Positions 54,701 to 63,469 of a DNA stretch of 64,000 nt are shown piece after piece. The notes below the pieces were generated by a model. The model made no database searches, was not told where the DNA came from, and saw only the letters and a list, made by a program, of their open reading frames with translations. The position numbers and the translations under genes were made by a program. Origin of the DNA: UJ101 sp965262705 (lineage in GTDB: Bacteria; Bacteroidota; Bacteroidia; Flavobacteriales; UJ101); assembly GCA_965262705.1 (NCBI GenBank), contig OZ253556.1:1674001-1738000 (forward strand). The letters are read 5' to 3'. Position 1 is the first letter of the stretch; each line of letters opens with the position of its first letter.

Positions 54701-55159
54701 ATAAGTGATGTAAGGGTGCTCCATGTCTACCCAAAAGCCCATTTTTTTGGACATTTTTGACCACTCGTCGGTAAATCTCATGACTGATTTTTTACAAGCG
54801 GCATTATACGCTGCTACTGAAATGGTATTTCCTATATCTTCCTTAGTGATGCCGAGTTGTTTCTCTACCCCTAACTCAACGGGCAGTCCATGCGTATCCC
54901 AGCCCGCCTTACGCACGACCTGTTTGCCTTTGAGGGTTTGATAGCGGCAAAAAATATCTTTAATGGCACGGGAAATTACATGATGAATGCCCGGCTTTCC
55001 ATTGGCAGAGGGCGGGCCGTCATAAAACACAAACGCTTGTTTTCCTTCACGAGAGGAAACACTTTTTTCAAAAATCTGATGGTCAGACCAGTATTGGGCT
55101 ATTTCATCCGTGATATTCTTGATATTTAATGTTTTATATTGTTTAAATTTTTTATTCAT
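51755..55159 (-). CDS. ileS: Isoleucyl-tRNA synthetase
   Basis: A 1,134-residue class I synthetase. The HIGH-type motif is PSANGKPGIHH (residues about 50-60), the editing domain contains TTPWTLPSNTALTVG, and the KMSKS loop is KMSKSKGNAIDP at about 678-690. The anticodon-binding domain and a long C-terminal extension follow (VALDIQVDDDLKVEGIAREL near 1050). Length and the C-terminal type fit the eukaryote-like IleS class usual in Bacteroidota, the class associated with low mupirocin sensitivity. It charges tRNA-Ile in the cytosol. First gene of an operon with the TraR/DksA-like gene and lspA. Confidence 0.97.
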   Translation of the reverse strand: MNKKFKQYKTLNIKNITDEIAQYWSDHQIFEKSVSSREGKQAFVFYDGPPSANGKPGIHHVISRAIKDIFCRYQTLKGKQVVRKAGWDTHGLPVELGVEKQLGITKEDIGNTISVAAYNAACKKSVMRFTDEWSKMSKKMGFWVDMEHPYITYHSKYIESLWWLLKQIYKKGTLYKGYTIQPYSPAAGTGLSSHELNLPGAYREVTDTSVVAQFKVKKESTKVFDLIEENIYFLAWTTTPWTLPSNTALTVGAHIEYVLVKTFNLYTFKPVLVILAKQLVAKQFTGKYFETANEEDFKQYKTENEKIPYKIIQSYHGDELVGIKYEQLLLWALPYQDSNKAFQVIDGDFVSTEDGTGIVHTAPTFGAEDAQVAKQHGIPPMLVLDENGSPIPLVDLQGRFIRSLPNGFAGKYVKNEYYKEKAPEKSVDVEIAIQLKKENKAFKVEKYVHSYPHCWRTDKPVLYYPLDSWFIKAAAVKERMQRLNENIYWKPKSTGERRFGNWLRNVNDWNLSRARYWGVPLPIWRTEKGDEEKVIGSVEELINEIQKAVSKGFMKENPYSGFEIGNMSSENYHRIDLHKPIVDRIVLVSPKGKPMKRENDLIDVWFDSGAMPYAQHHYPFENKELINEKKAYPADFIAEGVDQTRGWFYTLHVISTLIFDQSAYKNVISNGLVLDKNGQKMSKSKGNAIDPFKTLDEYGPDATRWYMISNAQPWENLKFDVEGIKEVQRKFFGTLYNVYSFFSLYANLDGFDYHETEIPIEKRTELDCWILSELHTLIEKIDYFYSDYEPTRTARVIENFVIDNLSNWYVRLNRRRFWKNNSSEDKTAAYQTLYTCLITIAKLASPIAPFFMDKLYQDLNSVTKKENFASVHLSDFPEVNKNWIDHELQIRTHLAQKITSMVFSLRKREQIKVRQPLRGIMIPVLSPQTKTRLEVMSEIIKQEVNVKEVKLLTNEQASGILIKQIKPNFKTLGPRFGKSMKQIAGNITKFDQQTINSIERNGSISLEIEGKNVELSREDFEISTRDIAGWLVASENELTVALDIQVDDDLKVEGIARELVNRIQNLRKDSGFEVSDKITIALEKQAEIEKAISLHKDYICDEVLAAHIKLEEKVKGGIEIDFDNINTKIKITKV

Positions 55160-55220
55160 CTTTTCTTCCTACAAACCCTTAGAATAAGGGCACGAAGATA
55201 TTAAAAATTGTTCAATTCAA

Positions 55221-55588
55221 TGAGACCGTTGCAAAAAGCACTTTAGTGATTAAATTCTCTGTGCGATTGCAACTCAGCGCAAGCTAAAAGTCAAGACCGT
55301 TGCAGAATATATAAAAAAGGATGAAAAAGAAAGCATCTAACTTCAAACTGCTTTCTTACTTCGGCTGTGCTCAGCTACCGAGAGTTAAATCCTCACAATC
55401 AAAAAAAATGCTCTGGTGTTTAGCTTACGCTGGCTTGCAGTTCAGTTAATTTTTATCGGGCGTTGCATTTCGGTAGTTGGTTGCTGCATCTCGACAGGCT
55501 CGATAACCACCTCTCGAAGTGCTTAATACAAGCATTTTTTTAGCTTACGCTGACTTGCAGTTGTTCGCGTGCTTTTTGCAGCGGTCTC
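55221..55588. mobile_element. Composite of two MITE-like elements (copy 9)
   Basis: A left end GAGACCGTTGCAAAAAGC at 55222 is followed at 55293 by a second left end AAGACCGTTGCAGAAT, the normal core and one right end (TTTTTGCAGCGGTCTC). Extra segments with GCTTACGCTGACTTGCAG and CTCGACAGGCTCGATAACC are inserted. Nested insertion or recombination between copies upstream of ileS. Confidence 0.75.
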
Positions 55589-55959
55589 GAATTTTCAATG
55601 GATGCATGATACTATTTTTTTAGGTTTTTCTACTTTTTTCCTCTTTAACCCCCTATTTCTAATCATTTTTTGTTGTCTTTTTGATAAGTTATTAACAATC
55701 TCACGAAAGTTATCAACAAAATGGCTTGATTTCAATGTTAATTGTATATAAAATTAATATAATTTAAAATGATTTTAATCTTTATTAAATAAAATTAATA
55801 AATATGGGCAAATAATTATACTTTTCTTTATATTATTCGTATTTTTTCAAGCCATATGGAAGTCTTAAGTTTGCTTCGTAATCTGGAAAACGCAGTTTAG
55901 GTTTAAATATAAATTTTAAGGTAAATAATATTAAGCGTTTGTAGTTAAATAAAAGAAAA
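55589..55959. other. AT-rich intergenic region
   Basis: About 370 bp with long A/T runs and no convincing gene. A short frame at 55569-55751 is hydrophobic but begins inside the MITE end and is not supported. Confidence 0.4.
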
Positions 55960-56583
55960 ATGAATCTTCTTGTAAAGAATTACCATATTAAACTCGCCCC
56001 CCCCCCCCCCCATCCACTTGAGATAAGAGGAAAGCATAGCCTATGCTTTTCATTTTTAAAAAACCATTTTCTTTTTCTATTAGTAAAATCATGTAAATCT
56101 TACCAACATCAGGTTCTACCTAATGAGACTTCTCACTGCGCTGACTTGCAGTTGAAGAATATATTAAACATAAAGGCTAAAATATCTTGCTTCAAACTGC
56201 TTGCTTATTTCGAGCCTTGCAGAGAATACTTTTTACAAAAGCCTCACCATAAGAAATTATTTTTTCTATTAAATTTACTATGGGGGATTTTATGTGCCTT
56301 TTCATTAAATGCCGTTCCCCGGCCTTCTCTCGAAAATTGTTTGCAAACAAATTCATATTTTATAAAACAGCCTGAGCCTGTCAACCCCTTGATAAACGCG
56401 GATGAAATTCAAATGGGCTCCCAAAAAAAGTTAGAGATCATCTCCTCTTCAATTAAAGGTGATAGAAAGCAGCATATAAAAACGTATCACAACACTTATT
56501 ACAGAGAAACATTAGAAAATATAACCGTATTAAATTATAAAGGGTATGTAAAAAATAAGATTTGGGTTCCTCCTGAATGTTAG
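55960..56583 (+). pseudogene. Degenerate open frame with poly-C tract and MITE-derived segment
   Basis: A 207-codon frame that is patchwork. Codons 10-18 are made by a run of 15 C bases. Around 56155-56215 the DNA resembles MITE core sequence (GAATATATTAAACATAAAGG, CTTGCTTCAAACTGCTTGC). The last 110 residues look like a former secreted protein: a signal-like segment KKLFFLLNLLWGILCAFSLN, then NADEIQMGSQKKLEIISSSI and ENITVLNYKGYVKNKIWVPP. The real gene start is probably lost or lies at 56250. I do not recognise a family. Confidence 0.4.
55997..56011. repeat. Homopolymeric tract of 15 C
   Basis: Uninterrupted C run in an otherwise AT-rich region, within the 5' part of the frame at 55960. Tracts of this length are prone to slippage. 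Confidence 0.9.
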
Positions 56584-56804
56584 AGGATTGATATGGAAAG
56601 GGCGAACCGATGCAAGTACAGATAATGCCCCTTGCCCAGCGATTCATAAGAATACGCTTGTGCATTTTATAAGCCGTGCGCAAAGTTACAATCAAAACGA
56701 ATTAAAAAAATAAAACCAAAATAAAATTCAAAACAATGGTAAATCAAAATAATATAAAAAATAAACGAAAAAGAAATTATGTTAAACAACAAAAATTAAA
56801 CATT

Positions 56805-59204
56805 ATGAATACAACAAAGAAAACAATACAATTATTCCTTGTCCTTGCGATGATGACCGGAGGATTATGGAATTTGAACTCCTGTAAGGACGATAATAGT
56901 GACATCCTGGAGAAAATAGAAAAGGTTGACAATAATATTGCGGCACTTTCAAAAACAATGGGCGAAATTACAAAATCATTGCAAGAATTAACCGGCAAAG
57001 TAGACGGCTTGGCGACTAAAGAAGATGTTGAAGCAGTTAAAGGCGTAGTAGATGGCCTAGCAACCACATTGGCGGAGGTCTCAAAAACAGTGGGTACTTT
57101 GAAAGAGGATATATCAGAGGATGTAAAAAAGCAGTTCGGAAAACAATTGGGCGATATCCAAACGGCAATGGGTGAACTGCAAACCGCTTTAGAGGCGAAG
57201 ATAGCAAGCTCAGATAGTGAGACAAAGAAACAGTATAAAGAGTTGTTAGGTAAATTGAAAGAACTCGAAACACAATTGAGCCAATTGAAAACTAGTTTGT
57301 CAAGTTTGACAGGTGATATTGCGGCACTTTCAAAAACAATGGAGGACATTAAAAACGCGTTGCAAGGATTAACCGGCAAAGTAGACAGCTTGGCGACTAA
57401 AGGAGATGTTGAAGCAGTTAAAGGCGTAGTAGAAGCAGTTAAAGGCGTAGTAGATGGCCTAACAACCAAATTGGCGGAGGTCTCAACAACAGTGGGTACT
57501 TTGAAAGACGATATATCAGAGGATGTAAAAAAGCAGCTCGGAACACAATTGGAAGAGATCAAAAAGGCAATGGGTGGACTGCAAACCGCTTTAGAGAAGA
57601 AGATAGCAGACTCAGATAGTGAGACAAAGAAACAGTATGAAGGTTTGTTAGGTAAATTGAAAGAACTCGAAACACAATTGAGCCAATTGCAAACAGAGGT
57701 AAAAGCAGTGCAAACAGATGTAAAAGCAGAGGTTGGAGAGACAAAGCAAGCGGTGCAAGCACAAAACGCTTATTTAATTGATGATGCAGATTTCGCAGAC
57801 TATTTAAGGGGTGTAATGCATGATGCTTTTATATTTACTGATACAGATCTTAAGGATCCAGATAAATTAAAATTACCTAATACGGCAACATTGACTGTAG
57901 AACAAGCAAAACGGTATATTAACAAAACTGCTGCCAATGTCGTGGGATTAGAAGAACTTGATATAAAGACAGAAAAAGCAAAGCAAAATATAACATCCCT
58001 AAAAGCGATTGAAATATTTACAGCATTGAAAAAATTGACTGCTAGCGGCTTGAGTAAACTTGAAAATTTGGATGTTTCCAACACTCAACTTACAAAATTG
58101 GATGTAAGCAGTAATAGTAAATTAGCTACATTGAAAGTGGAAAAATGTACATTATTGACTGACTTGAATGCTAGCAGCACTCAACTTAAAGCCTTGAATG
58201 TAAGCAGTAACAGTGCATTAAAAAACTTGGATGTTTCCAAAACTGAACTTACAACCTTGGATGTAAGTAGTAATAGTAGTTTAGCTACACTAAAAGTGGA
58301 CAACTGTAAAAAATTGACTGACCTGAATGCTAGCAGCACTCAACTTAAAGCCTTGGATGTAAGTAGTAATAGTAGTTTAGCTACACTAAAAGTGGACAAC
58401 TGTAAAAAATTGACTGACCTGAATGCTAGCAGCACTCAACTTAAAGCCTTGGATGTAAGCACTAATAGTAGTTTAGCTACACTAAACGTGGACAACTGTA
58501 AAGCATTGACTGACCTGAATGCTAGCAGCACTAAACTTAAAGACTTGAATGTAAGCAGTAACGAAGCATTAGCTACACTAAACGTGGACAACTGTAAAGC
58601 ATTGAATAGTTTGAATATTAGCTATACTAGTTTGACTGACGATACTTTCAGATGGAGTAACACCGCTGCATTAACTACATTGACTGCTCATGACCAAGGA
58701 GTGAAAACATTCGATTTAACAGCCCATAATGGTTTAGTAACTTTTGAAGCTAGTTATACTAAGGAAAATTATAGTAAAAGTAATACGAAAAATCAAATTA
58801 AAACACTTAAAATCGGTGAAAACAATGCTGTAAATTTGCAAACATTGATAGTCCCAAATAATGCTATTGCTAATGAAAATGAAAACACATTTAAAGAAGT
58901 TCCTCAATTAGTAACATTAGATATCAGTGGCAATAATTTTAGCGGAACTCTTGATTTCATAAACAATGATCACTTGGAAGATTTAAATGTAAGTTATAAT
59001 GAAGCGCTTACAAACTTAACATTTGATGAAAATAATACAAATTTAAGTGCATTAAATATTAGTGGTACTAAAGTAGCGACTGACGAAACAAACCCTTTAG
59101 ACCTTTCAGAATGTACTCATTTTAAAGGTTCATCGCTAGAAGAACACACAGGCTTAAATAAAGATGCAAAACAGATTCATTTCAAGTGGGATAAGGATAA
59201 ATAA
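56805..59204 (+). CDS. Lipoprotein with duplicated coiled coil and leucine-rich repeats
   Basis: Start chosen at 56805 (MNTTKKTIQLFLVLAMMTGG, lipobox NSC); an ATG at 56736 adds only a basic leader. The product has 799 residues. Two copies of a coiled-coil block of about 125 residues lie at roughly 30-165 and 165-320 (IAALSKTMGEITKSLQELTG and IAALSKTMEDIKNALQGLTG, then KVDGLATKEDVEAVKGVVDG). An LRR cap (LIDDADFADYLRGVMHDAFI) follows at about 325, then LRRs from about 400 with a double period (LKALDVSSNSSLATLKVDNC), including a perfect 96-bp tandem repeat near 58320-58510. There is no HmuY domain. It has the coil-plus-LRR plan of the genes at 28626 and 30132 but a different leader. Confidence 0.8.
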   Translation: MNTTKKTIQLFLVLAMMTGGLWNLNSCKDDNSDILEKIEKVDNNIAALSKTMGEITKSLQELTGKVDGLATKEDVEAVKGVVDGLATTLAEVSKTVGTLKEDISEDVKKQFGKQLGDIQTAMGELQTALEAKIASSDSETKKQYKELLGKLKELETQLSQLKTSLSSLTGDIAALSKTMEDIKNALQGLTGKVDSLATKGDVEAVKGVVEAVKGVVDGLTTKLAEVSTTVGTLKDDISEDVKKQLGTQLEEIKKAMGGLQTALEKKIADSDSETKKQYEGLLGKLKELETQLSQLQTEVKAVQTDVKAEVGETKQAVQAQNAYLIDDADFADYLRGVMHDAFIFTDTDLKDPDKLKLPNTATLTVEQAKRYINKTAANVVGLEELDIKTEKAKQNITSLKAIEIFTALKKLTASGLSKLENLDVSNTQLTKLDVSSNSKLATLKVEKCTLLTDLNASSTQLKALNVSSNSALKNLDVSKTELTTLDVSSNSSLATLKVDNCKKLTDLNASSTQLKALDVSSNSSLATLKVDNCKKLTDLNASSTQLKALDVSTNSSLATLNVDNCKALTDLNASSTKLKDLNVSSNEALATLNVDNCKALNSLNISYTSLTDDTFRWSNTAALTTLTAHDQGVKTFDLTAHNGLVTFEASYTKENYSKSNTKNQIKTLKIGENNAVNLQTLIVPNNAIANENENTFKEVPQLVTLDISGNNFSGTLDFINNDHLEDLNVSYNEALTNLTFDENNTNLSALNISGTKVATDETNPLDLSECTHFKGSSLEEHTGLNKDAKQIHFKWDKDK

Positions 59205-59291
59205 GTCATAAAGTATATAAACTTTGGTTAAAAGCTAATCATCATTTTTGAGTTTTTCTTATGTGAAGAAGAGAATCTGCATAAGGAGTTT

Positions 59292-59321
59292 AGCGGGCAG
59301 TTAAAACTGCCCGCTTTGCTT
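59292..59321 (+). terminator. Rho-independent terminator
   Basis: A perfect 9-bp stem AGCGGGCAG/CTGCCCGCT with a 6-base loop, then TTGCTTTTTT, 87 bp after the LRR lipoprotein stop. Confidence 0.9.
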
Positions 59322-59555
59322 TTTTATGCCCCTGCCTGAAGAGGGATAGACCCCTTTAGCTTGTGCTGACTTGCAGTGGCTAAGGTGCTTTTTGCAAAGT
59401 TCTCTTTGATGCCTTGTTGCTTGTAAACTTTTAACCCCCCTTTGCAAGGTAGATAGACTAATTGATAAATGAGAGGCAGCTTGTTTAAGATTGCTATAAC
59501 AGCCTTATAAAATTAGCAGTAAATCCGCTAACTTCTTTGAACTTTTATAACGATT
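59322..59555. other. Intergenic stretch with a MITE right-end remnant
   Basis: About 59349-59405 contains GCTGACTTGCAGTGGCTAA and GGTGCTTTTTGCAAAGTTCTC, a decayed right end. The remainder has no feature I can support. Confidence 0.45.
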
Positions 59556-59723
59556 CGAGACCGTTGCAAAACGCACGCGAACAAAAAAATGTAACGCCCG
59601 ATAAAAATTAAACACCAGAGCAAGCTTTTGGGTGTGGAGGATTTTAATTTTTTGAGAAAGAAGCAGTTTGAAGTTAGCGTGCTTTCTTTTTCATGCTTTT
59701 TTATGTGTTCTGCAACGGTCTCA
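59556..59723. mobile_element. MITE-like element, copy 10
   Basis: Ends GAGACCGTTGCAAAACGC and TTCTGCAACGGTCTC, 168 bp, inverted orientation, complete core. It lies downstream of the Fic gene (minus strand). Confidence 0.88.
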
Positions 59724-59780
59724 TAGTATGCAATGTTATGCTAGGGAACTATTCGATAGTCGTTCTTACTTTCTACCAAC

Positions 59781-60923
59781 TTATTCATAAAATTGTTTTA
59801 AGTATTGATGAAAAATAAAAACTCGGTTCCGATTGTAACCTGTTACTTCTTTGAGAATCCCGGCCTTAATAAAATCCGTGATGAGTGAGTTCGCAGCATT
59901 ATAACTTAACGCTATTGCTTCCTTAGCTTGATTAACCGTAATGCTAGGCTTTTTTAAAAGATATTGAAGTAACAGTATTCCTTGCTGACTTTTTCTTCCA
60001 AATTCGTTACTTATTTTATTTTCTATCTCTTCTTTAAGTTCTAAAATATTGAGTAAGGTCTGCGATGATTTTTCAGCAGTTTCTGCTATTCCAACCAAAA
60101 AGTATTTCAGCCACTGTTTCATGTCACTTTTTGTTCTCACCCATGTCAAATTATCGTAGTACAATCCTTTATTTTTTTCAAAGTATACTGATATGTATAA
60201 TAAAGGCTTAGTCAATATTTTTTTATCCACTAAAAATAACGTAATTAATAATCTCCCTATTCTTCCATTTCCATCTAAAAAGGGATGTATAGTTTCAAAT
60301 TGATAATGAGCAATGGCAATCTTGATAAGATATGGAATACCTATTTCTTCATTATGAATAAAATTTTCCAAATCATTCATAAATTCTCCAACATAATCAG
60401 GATGCGGAGGTATAAATGTCGCATCGGCTAAACTATTTCCTCCAATCCAATTTTGACTTGTGCGAAATGCTCCGGGTAACTTATGCTTCCCTCTTACACT
60501 ATCTAATAATATTTTATGCGTGTTCTTTAAAAGACGTGATGAAATTGGCAGCTGTTGAAGCTGCTCAATAGCGGTATTTAATGATTTAATATAATTATTT
60601 ACTTCTCTCCAATCATTTTTACGTTCAGAAGTAATTTCTTCTTCATTCATTAATGCTTCATCTATCTGCGTTTGCGTTCCCTCAATTCTACTTGATATTA
60701 CTGCCTCGGTTGCTACATGTATTTGAATAAATAAGTCGATGTTTGGAACGAGACTTGAAAATGAATTTAATTTCCCAAGTTCTAGGGCAGCTTTCTCTAG
60801 TAATGAGGTCAATTTTGGGTCGCGCCAAGTCCATATATCATTAATTTTTGTCGGCATAAAATATTGATAACCTGTGTGACTTTTTTGAAAATGTCCTGAA
60901 ATATATTTTTCGAGTTGAATCAT
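59781..60923 (-). CDS. Fic family protein with N-terminal inhibitory motif and C-terminal winged helix
   Basis: A 380-residue Fic/DOC protein. The catalytic loop HPFLDGNGRIGR (about 213-224) matches HxFx(D/E)GNGRxxR with all key residues. The N-terminal motif SSRIEG at about 77-82 fits the (S/T)xxxE(G/N) inhibitory helix of class II Fic proteins, so activity is probably self-limited. The C-terminus (SITVNQAKEAIALSYNAANS, then FIKAGILKEVTGYNRNRVFI) is a winged-helix domain. The family transfers AMP to Ser, Thr or Tyr hydroxyls of target proteins; targets here are unknown. It is a lone gene flanked by MITEs on both sides, which suggests acquisition as a single unit (inference). Confidence 0.92.
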   Translation of the reverse strand: MIQLEKYISGHFQKSHTGYQYFMPTKINDIWTWRDPKLTSLLEKAALELGKLNSFSSLVPNIDLFIQIHVATEAVISSRIEGTQTQIDEALMNEEEITSERKNDWREVNNYIKSLNTAIEQLQQLPISSRLLKNTHKILLDSVRGKHKLPGAFRTSQNWIGGNSLADATFIPPHPDYVGEFMNDLENFIHNEEIGIPYLIKIAIAHYQFETIHPFLDGNGRIGRLLITLFLVDKKILTKPLLYISVYFEKNKGLYYDNLTWVRTKSDMKQWLKYFLVGIAETAEKSSQTLLNILELKEEIENKISNEFGRKSQQGILLLQYLLKKPSITVNQAKEAIALSYNAANSLITDFIKAGILKEVTGYNRNRVFIFHQYLKQFYE

Positions 60924-61015
60924 GGGCTTATAAACTTCAATATAAGTTTTTATATCTCAACTTAGGTTTCAAAGTTACAATAAAAATACTTATATCTCAA
61001 CTAAACCAAACATAA

Positions 61016-61198
61016 GAGACCGTTGCAAAAAGCACGCGAACAAAAAAATGCAGTGCCCGATAAAAATTAAAATCCTCACAATCATTAAGCTGCTCTGGTG
61101 CCTCGCTTACGATAAGTTGCAGTTAATTTTTATCGGGCATCACATTGTATCGCGAGAGTGCTTTTTGCAACTGCAAGTCAGGGCAAGCTAAAGGTCTC
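61016..61198. mobile_element. MITE-like element, copy 11 (rearranged)
   Basis: The left end GAGACCGTTGCAAAAAGC is intact; the core appears folded back (TAAAAATTAAAATCC next to TTAATTTTTATCGGGC) and the right end reads CTTTTTGCAACTGCAAGTC before GGTCTC. Probably a recombinant between two copies. Confidence 0.7.
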
Positions 61199-61207
61199 TC
61201 TATATAA

Positions 61208-61301
61208 AGGCTTCCCGAATACAGGGAACTCTAACCCTTTAAGGCTTGGAGGCATGCCTCCCGATGGGTTGGAAGCCTCCCTCCTGACCTTAGGGAAGCC
61301 T
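61208..61301. repeat. 94-bp repeat with AGGCTTCCC inverted ends, copy 2
   Basis: Inverted copy of the element at 41190-41283, same length, with most of the sequence matching in reverse complement. It is flanked by a MITE on one side. The following 85 bp may hold a decayed 3' end of a HU-like gene (weak). Confidence 0.65.
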
Positions 61302-61386
61302 GTGCTTGGAAATACACTACATACACCTTTTAAAGGTCTTGAGTGTACGCGAGTTCGTTTCGTCTATGGTAGGGAATTTTGTAGGT

Positions 61387-61440
61387 TAAGACCATTGCAG
61401 AATACATAAAAAAGGATGAAAAAAAAAGTATTTATAAGGA
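61387..61440. mobile_element. MITE fragment, left half
   Basis: TTAAGACCATTGCAGAATAC and the start of the core, ending exactly where the sufS 3' end begins. The right part is missing. Confidence 0.6.
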
Positions 61441-62664
61441 TTATCTCAGCATATTTTCAGCTGTTTTAACCGCCTTAACTAACGAATCTATCTCTTTAAA
61501 AGTATTATAAACGGCAAAAGAGGCTCTTACGGTACCTGGGATACCTAACTCTTTCATAATGGGTTGTGCACAATGGTGCCCTGTACGAACGGCGATGCCA
61601 AATTTGTCCAAAATAGAGCCGACATCTGAAGAATGAACGCCTGCCAGATTTAGATTAAACGAAATAGAACCTGCACGTGGTGCTTCTTTGGCATAAATTT
61701 CCAAAGATTCAATCTTAGATAGTTGATCGGTTGCATATTCAAGCAATGCACTTTCATGTTTTTGTATGTTATCTATTCCGATTTTTTCTATCCAATCAAT
61801 AGCAGTGCCGAGTACAATTGCTCCTTCAATGTGAGGCGTACCTGCCTCTAAACGAAAAGGTAAATCTGCATAAGTGGTCTTTTCAAATGTTACTTCTTTT
61901 ATCATTTCACCCCCACCCTGCCATGGGGATAATTGATTAAGTGATGCTTCTTTTCCATATAAAATCCCTATTCCCGTGGGGGCATATATCTTATGCCCTG
62001 AAAAAGTATAGAAATCACATCCCAAAGCCTGAACATCAACAGCAGTATGTGGAACAGCCTGCGCGCCGTCGATCAGCGTATATGCGTTCACTGATTTTGC
62101 AAGGCGTATAATTTTTTGTATGGGAGTTATAATGCCCAGTGCATTAGACACCTGGGTAATTGCCACTATTTTGGTTTTTTCAGTAAAGAGTTCTTCTAGT
62201 TTAGTTTCATCCAAGCATTTTTTTTCATTCAGGGGAATTACTTTCAAAACAGCGCCGGTAAGTTCGCATAGCATTTGCCATGGAACGATATTGGCATGAT
62301 GCTCCAGGGCAGAAATAAGTATTTCATCTCCTTTTGAAAAAAGCGGTGCCATTCCCTTAGCGACTACATTAATACTCTCCGTTGTACCGCGCGAGAAAAT
62401 AATTTCGCTGTTCTTTTTAGCCCCGATAAAACGCTGTACCTTTTTTCTAGCTTCTTCCATTTGCATCGTTGCTTTTTGGCTTAAGGTATGAATCCCTCGA
62501 TGAACGTTTGCGTTTATTGTAGAATAATATTTTGTAATCGCTTCTATAACTTGTTTGGGTTTTTGAGAACTGGCGGCATTATCTAAATAAATCAATGGCT
62601 TTCCATTAATCTTTTGAGCTAAGACGGGAAACTGTTTTCGAATCACCTCAACATTCCATTTCAT
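61441..62664 (-). CDS. sufS: SufS-type cysteine desulfurase
   Basis: A 407-residue class V aminotransferase-fold enzyme. The PLP lysine is in FSGHKIYAPTGIG (Lys about 225), with LIDGAQAVPH supplying the PLP-ring Asp/His region. The catalytic cysteine is in RTGHHCAQP (Cys about 365), the SufS-type loop. Length and the N-terminal segment VIRKQFPVLAQKINGKPLIY are typical. It removes sulfur from cysteine to give an enzyme persulfide for Fe-S cluster assembly, normally passed to SufE or SufU. No other suf gene is in the window, so here the gene is apart from its usual cluster or at its edge. Confidence 0.96.
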   Translation of the reverse strand: MKWNVEVIRKQFPVLAQKINGKPLIYLDNAASSQKPKQVIEAITKYYSTINANVHRGIHTLSQKATMQMEEARKKVQRFIGAKKNSEIIFSRGTTESINVVAKGMAPLFSKGDEILISALEHHANIVPWQMLCELTGAVLKVIPLNEKKCLDETKLEELFTEKTKIVAITQVSNALGIITPIQKIIRLAKSVNAYTLIDGAQAVPHTAVDVQALGCDFYTFSGHKIYAPTGIGILYGKEASLNQLSPWQGGGEMIKEVTFEKTTYADLPFRLEAGTPHIEGAIVLGTAIDWIEKIGIDNIQKHESALLEYATDQLSKIESLEIYAKEAPRAGSISFNLNLAGVHSSDVGSILDKFGIAVRTGHHCAQPIMKELGIPGTVRASFAVYNTFKEIDSLVKAVKTAENMLR

Positions 62665-63060
62665 TAGTAGTTTTTTTAGAACGCAATCTTTGCTTCAAAG
62701 ATACTTAAAATAAAGGATATGGAGAACGAATGCCCTACAGAATACACAAAAAAGCCTGAAAATGAAAGTATTTATATTCAAACTGCTTCCTTAATTCAAC
62801 TGCGCTCAGCAACTATCTAAAGGCTTCGATAAGCTAAGCGGTCTATTTACAGAGTCAGTTCTTTATATCAAAAAAATAATTTATCCATAAATTATTTTTT
62901 TACATTTGTGTTTACATTGTATATTTTAGTTCAATTGAGTACTTTTTTTTACTTCGGATGGAATATATTTATAAGCGTTTATAAAGAATAAAATGTTGTG
63001 CGTTGAATTAAAATATTGGCTTTGTACTATCTGATTTTTGTAAACTGAAAACACACAAAT
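62665..63060. other. Intergenic region with decayed MITE sequence
   Basis: About 62725-62840 keeps MITE-like pieces (GCCCTACAGAATACACAAAA, ATTCAAACTGCTTCCTTAAT, CTGCGCTCAGCAAC) without proper ends. From 62860 to 63060 the DNA is AT-rich and should contain the promoters for sufS and for the lipoprotein at 63061; I see no clear box. Confidence 0.5.
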
Positions 63061-63450
63061 ATGAAACGATTTTTTTTGATTGGGCTTATCGTTTTGATTG
63101 GGCTTATAAGTTGTAGCCCAAAAACTACACTGAGTTTAATTGACAAACAACCAAAATTATCATCAAAAGATAAAGTTGCTTTACTTGATGTAAAGCATAA
63201 ATTACCTAAAAATGTTGTTAAGGTTGGAAATTTAAGGTTTCAAGATTCAGGTCTTTCTACGGATTGTACTTTTAACAGCATAATAAACAGGGCAAGGAAA
63301 ATTGCACGGGAAAACGGAGCTAATATAGTGAAAGTTATAGAAAAGAGAAGCCCGAATTTATGGAGTAGCTGTTATCGATTAAAAATCGAGCTATTAAAAT
63401 ATAACGGCGATGTTTCAAAGTTGCCCCAATATCAATTAACACTAGATTAA
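63061..63450 (+). CDS. Small lipoprotein, unknown
   Basis: A 129-residue lipoprotein with signal MKRFFLIGLIVLIGLISC. The mature part contains KDKVALLDVKHKLPKNVVKV, two Cys residues (STDCTFNSII, WSSCYRLKIELL) and ARKIARENGANIVKVIEKR, a pattern seen in small Bacteroidota lipoproteins that pair such a GAN(I/V)VK helix-strand. Function unknown. It is followed 19 bp later by another lipoprotein gene, so the two are probably cotranscribed. Confidence 0.8.
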   Translation: MKRFFLIGLIVLIGLISCSPKTTLSLIDKQPKLSSKDKVALLDVKHKLPKNVVKVGNLRFQDSGLSTDCTFNSIINRARKIARENGANIVKVIEKRSPNLWSSCYRLKIELLKYNGDVSKLPQYQLTLD

Positions 63451-63469
63451 ATATTAAAATCAAATAACA

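Noticed and set aside
55569..55751. Short hydrophobic frame beginning in the MITE right end
   Set aside because: Phe/Leu-rich by base composition; no ribosome-binding site or homology pattern.
58320..58510. 96-bp direct repeats, considered as a CRISPR or satellite
   Set aside because: In frame within the LRR lipoprotein gene and explained by repeat duplication.
61302..61386. Possible 3' remnant of a HU-like gene on the minus strand
   Set aside because: Only a few residues resemble the end of the protein at 40471; too weak to list as a gene.
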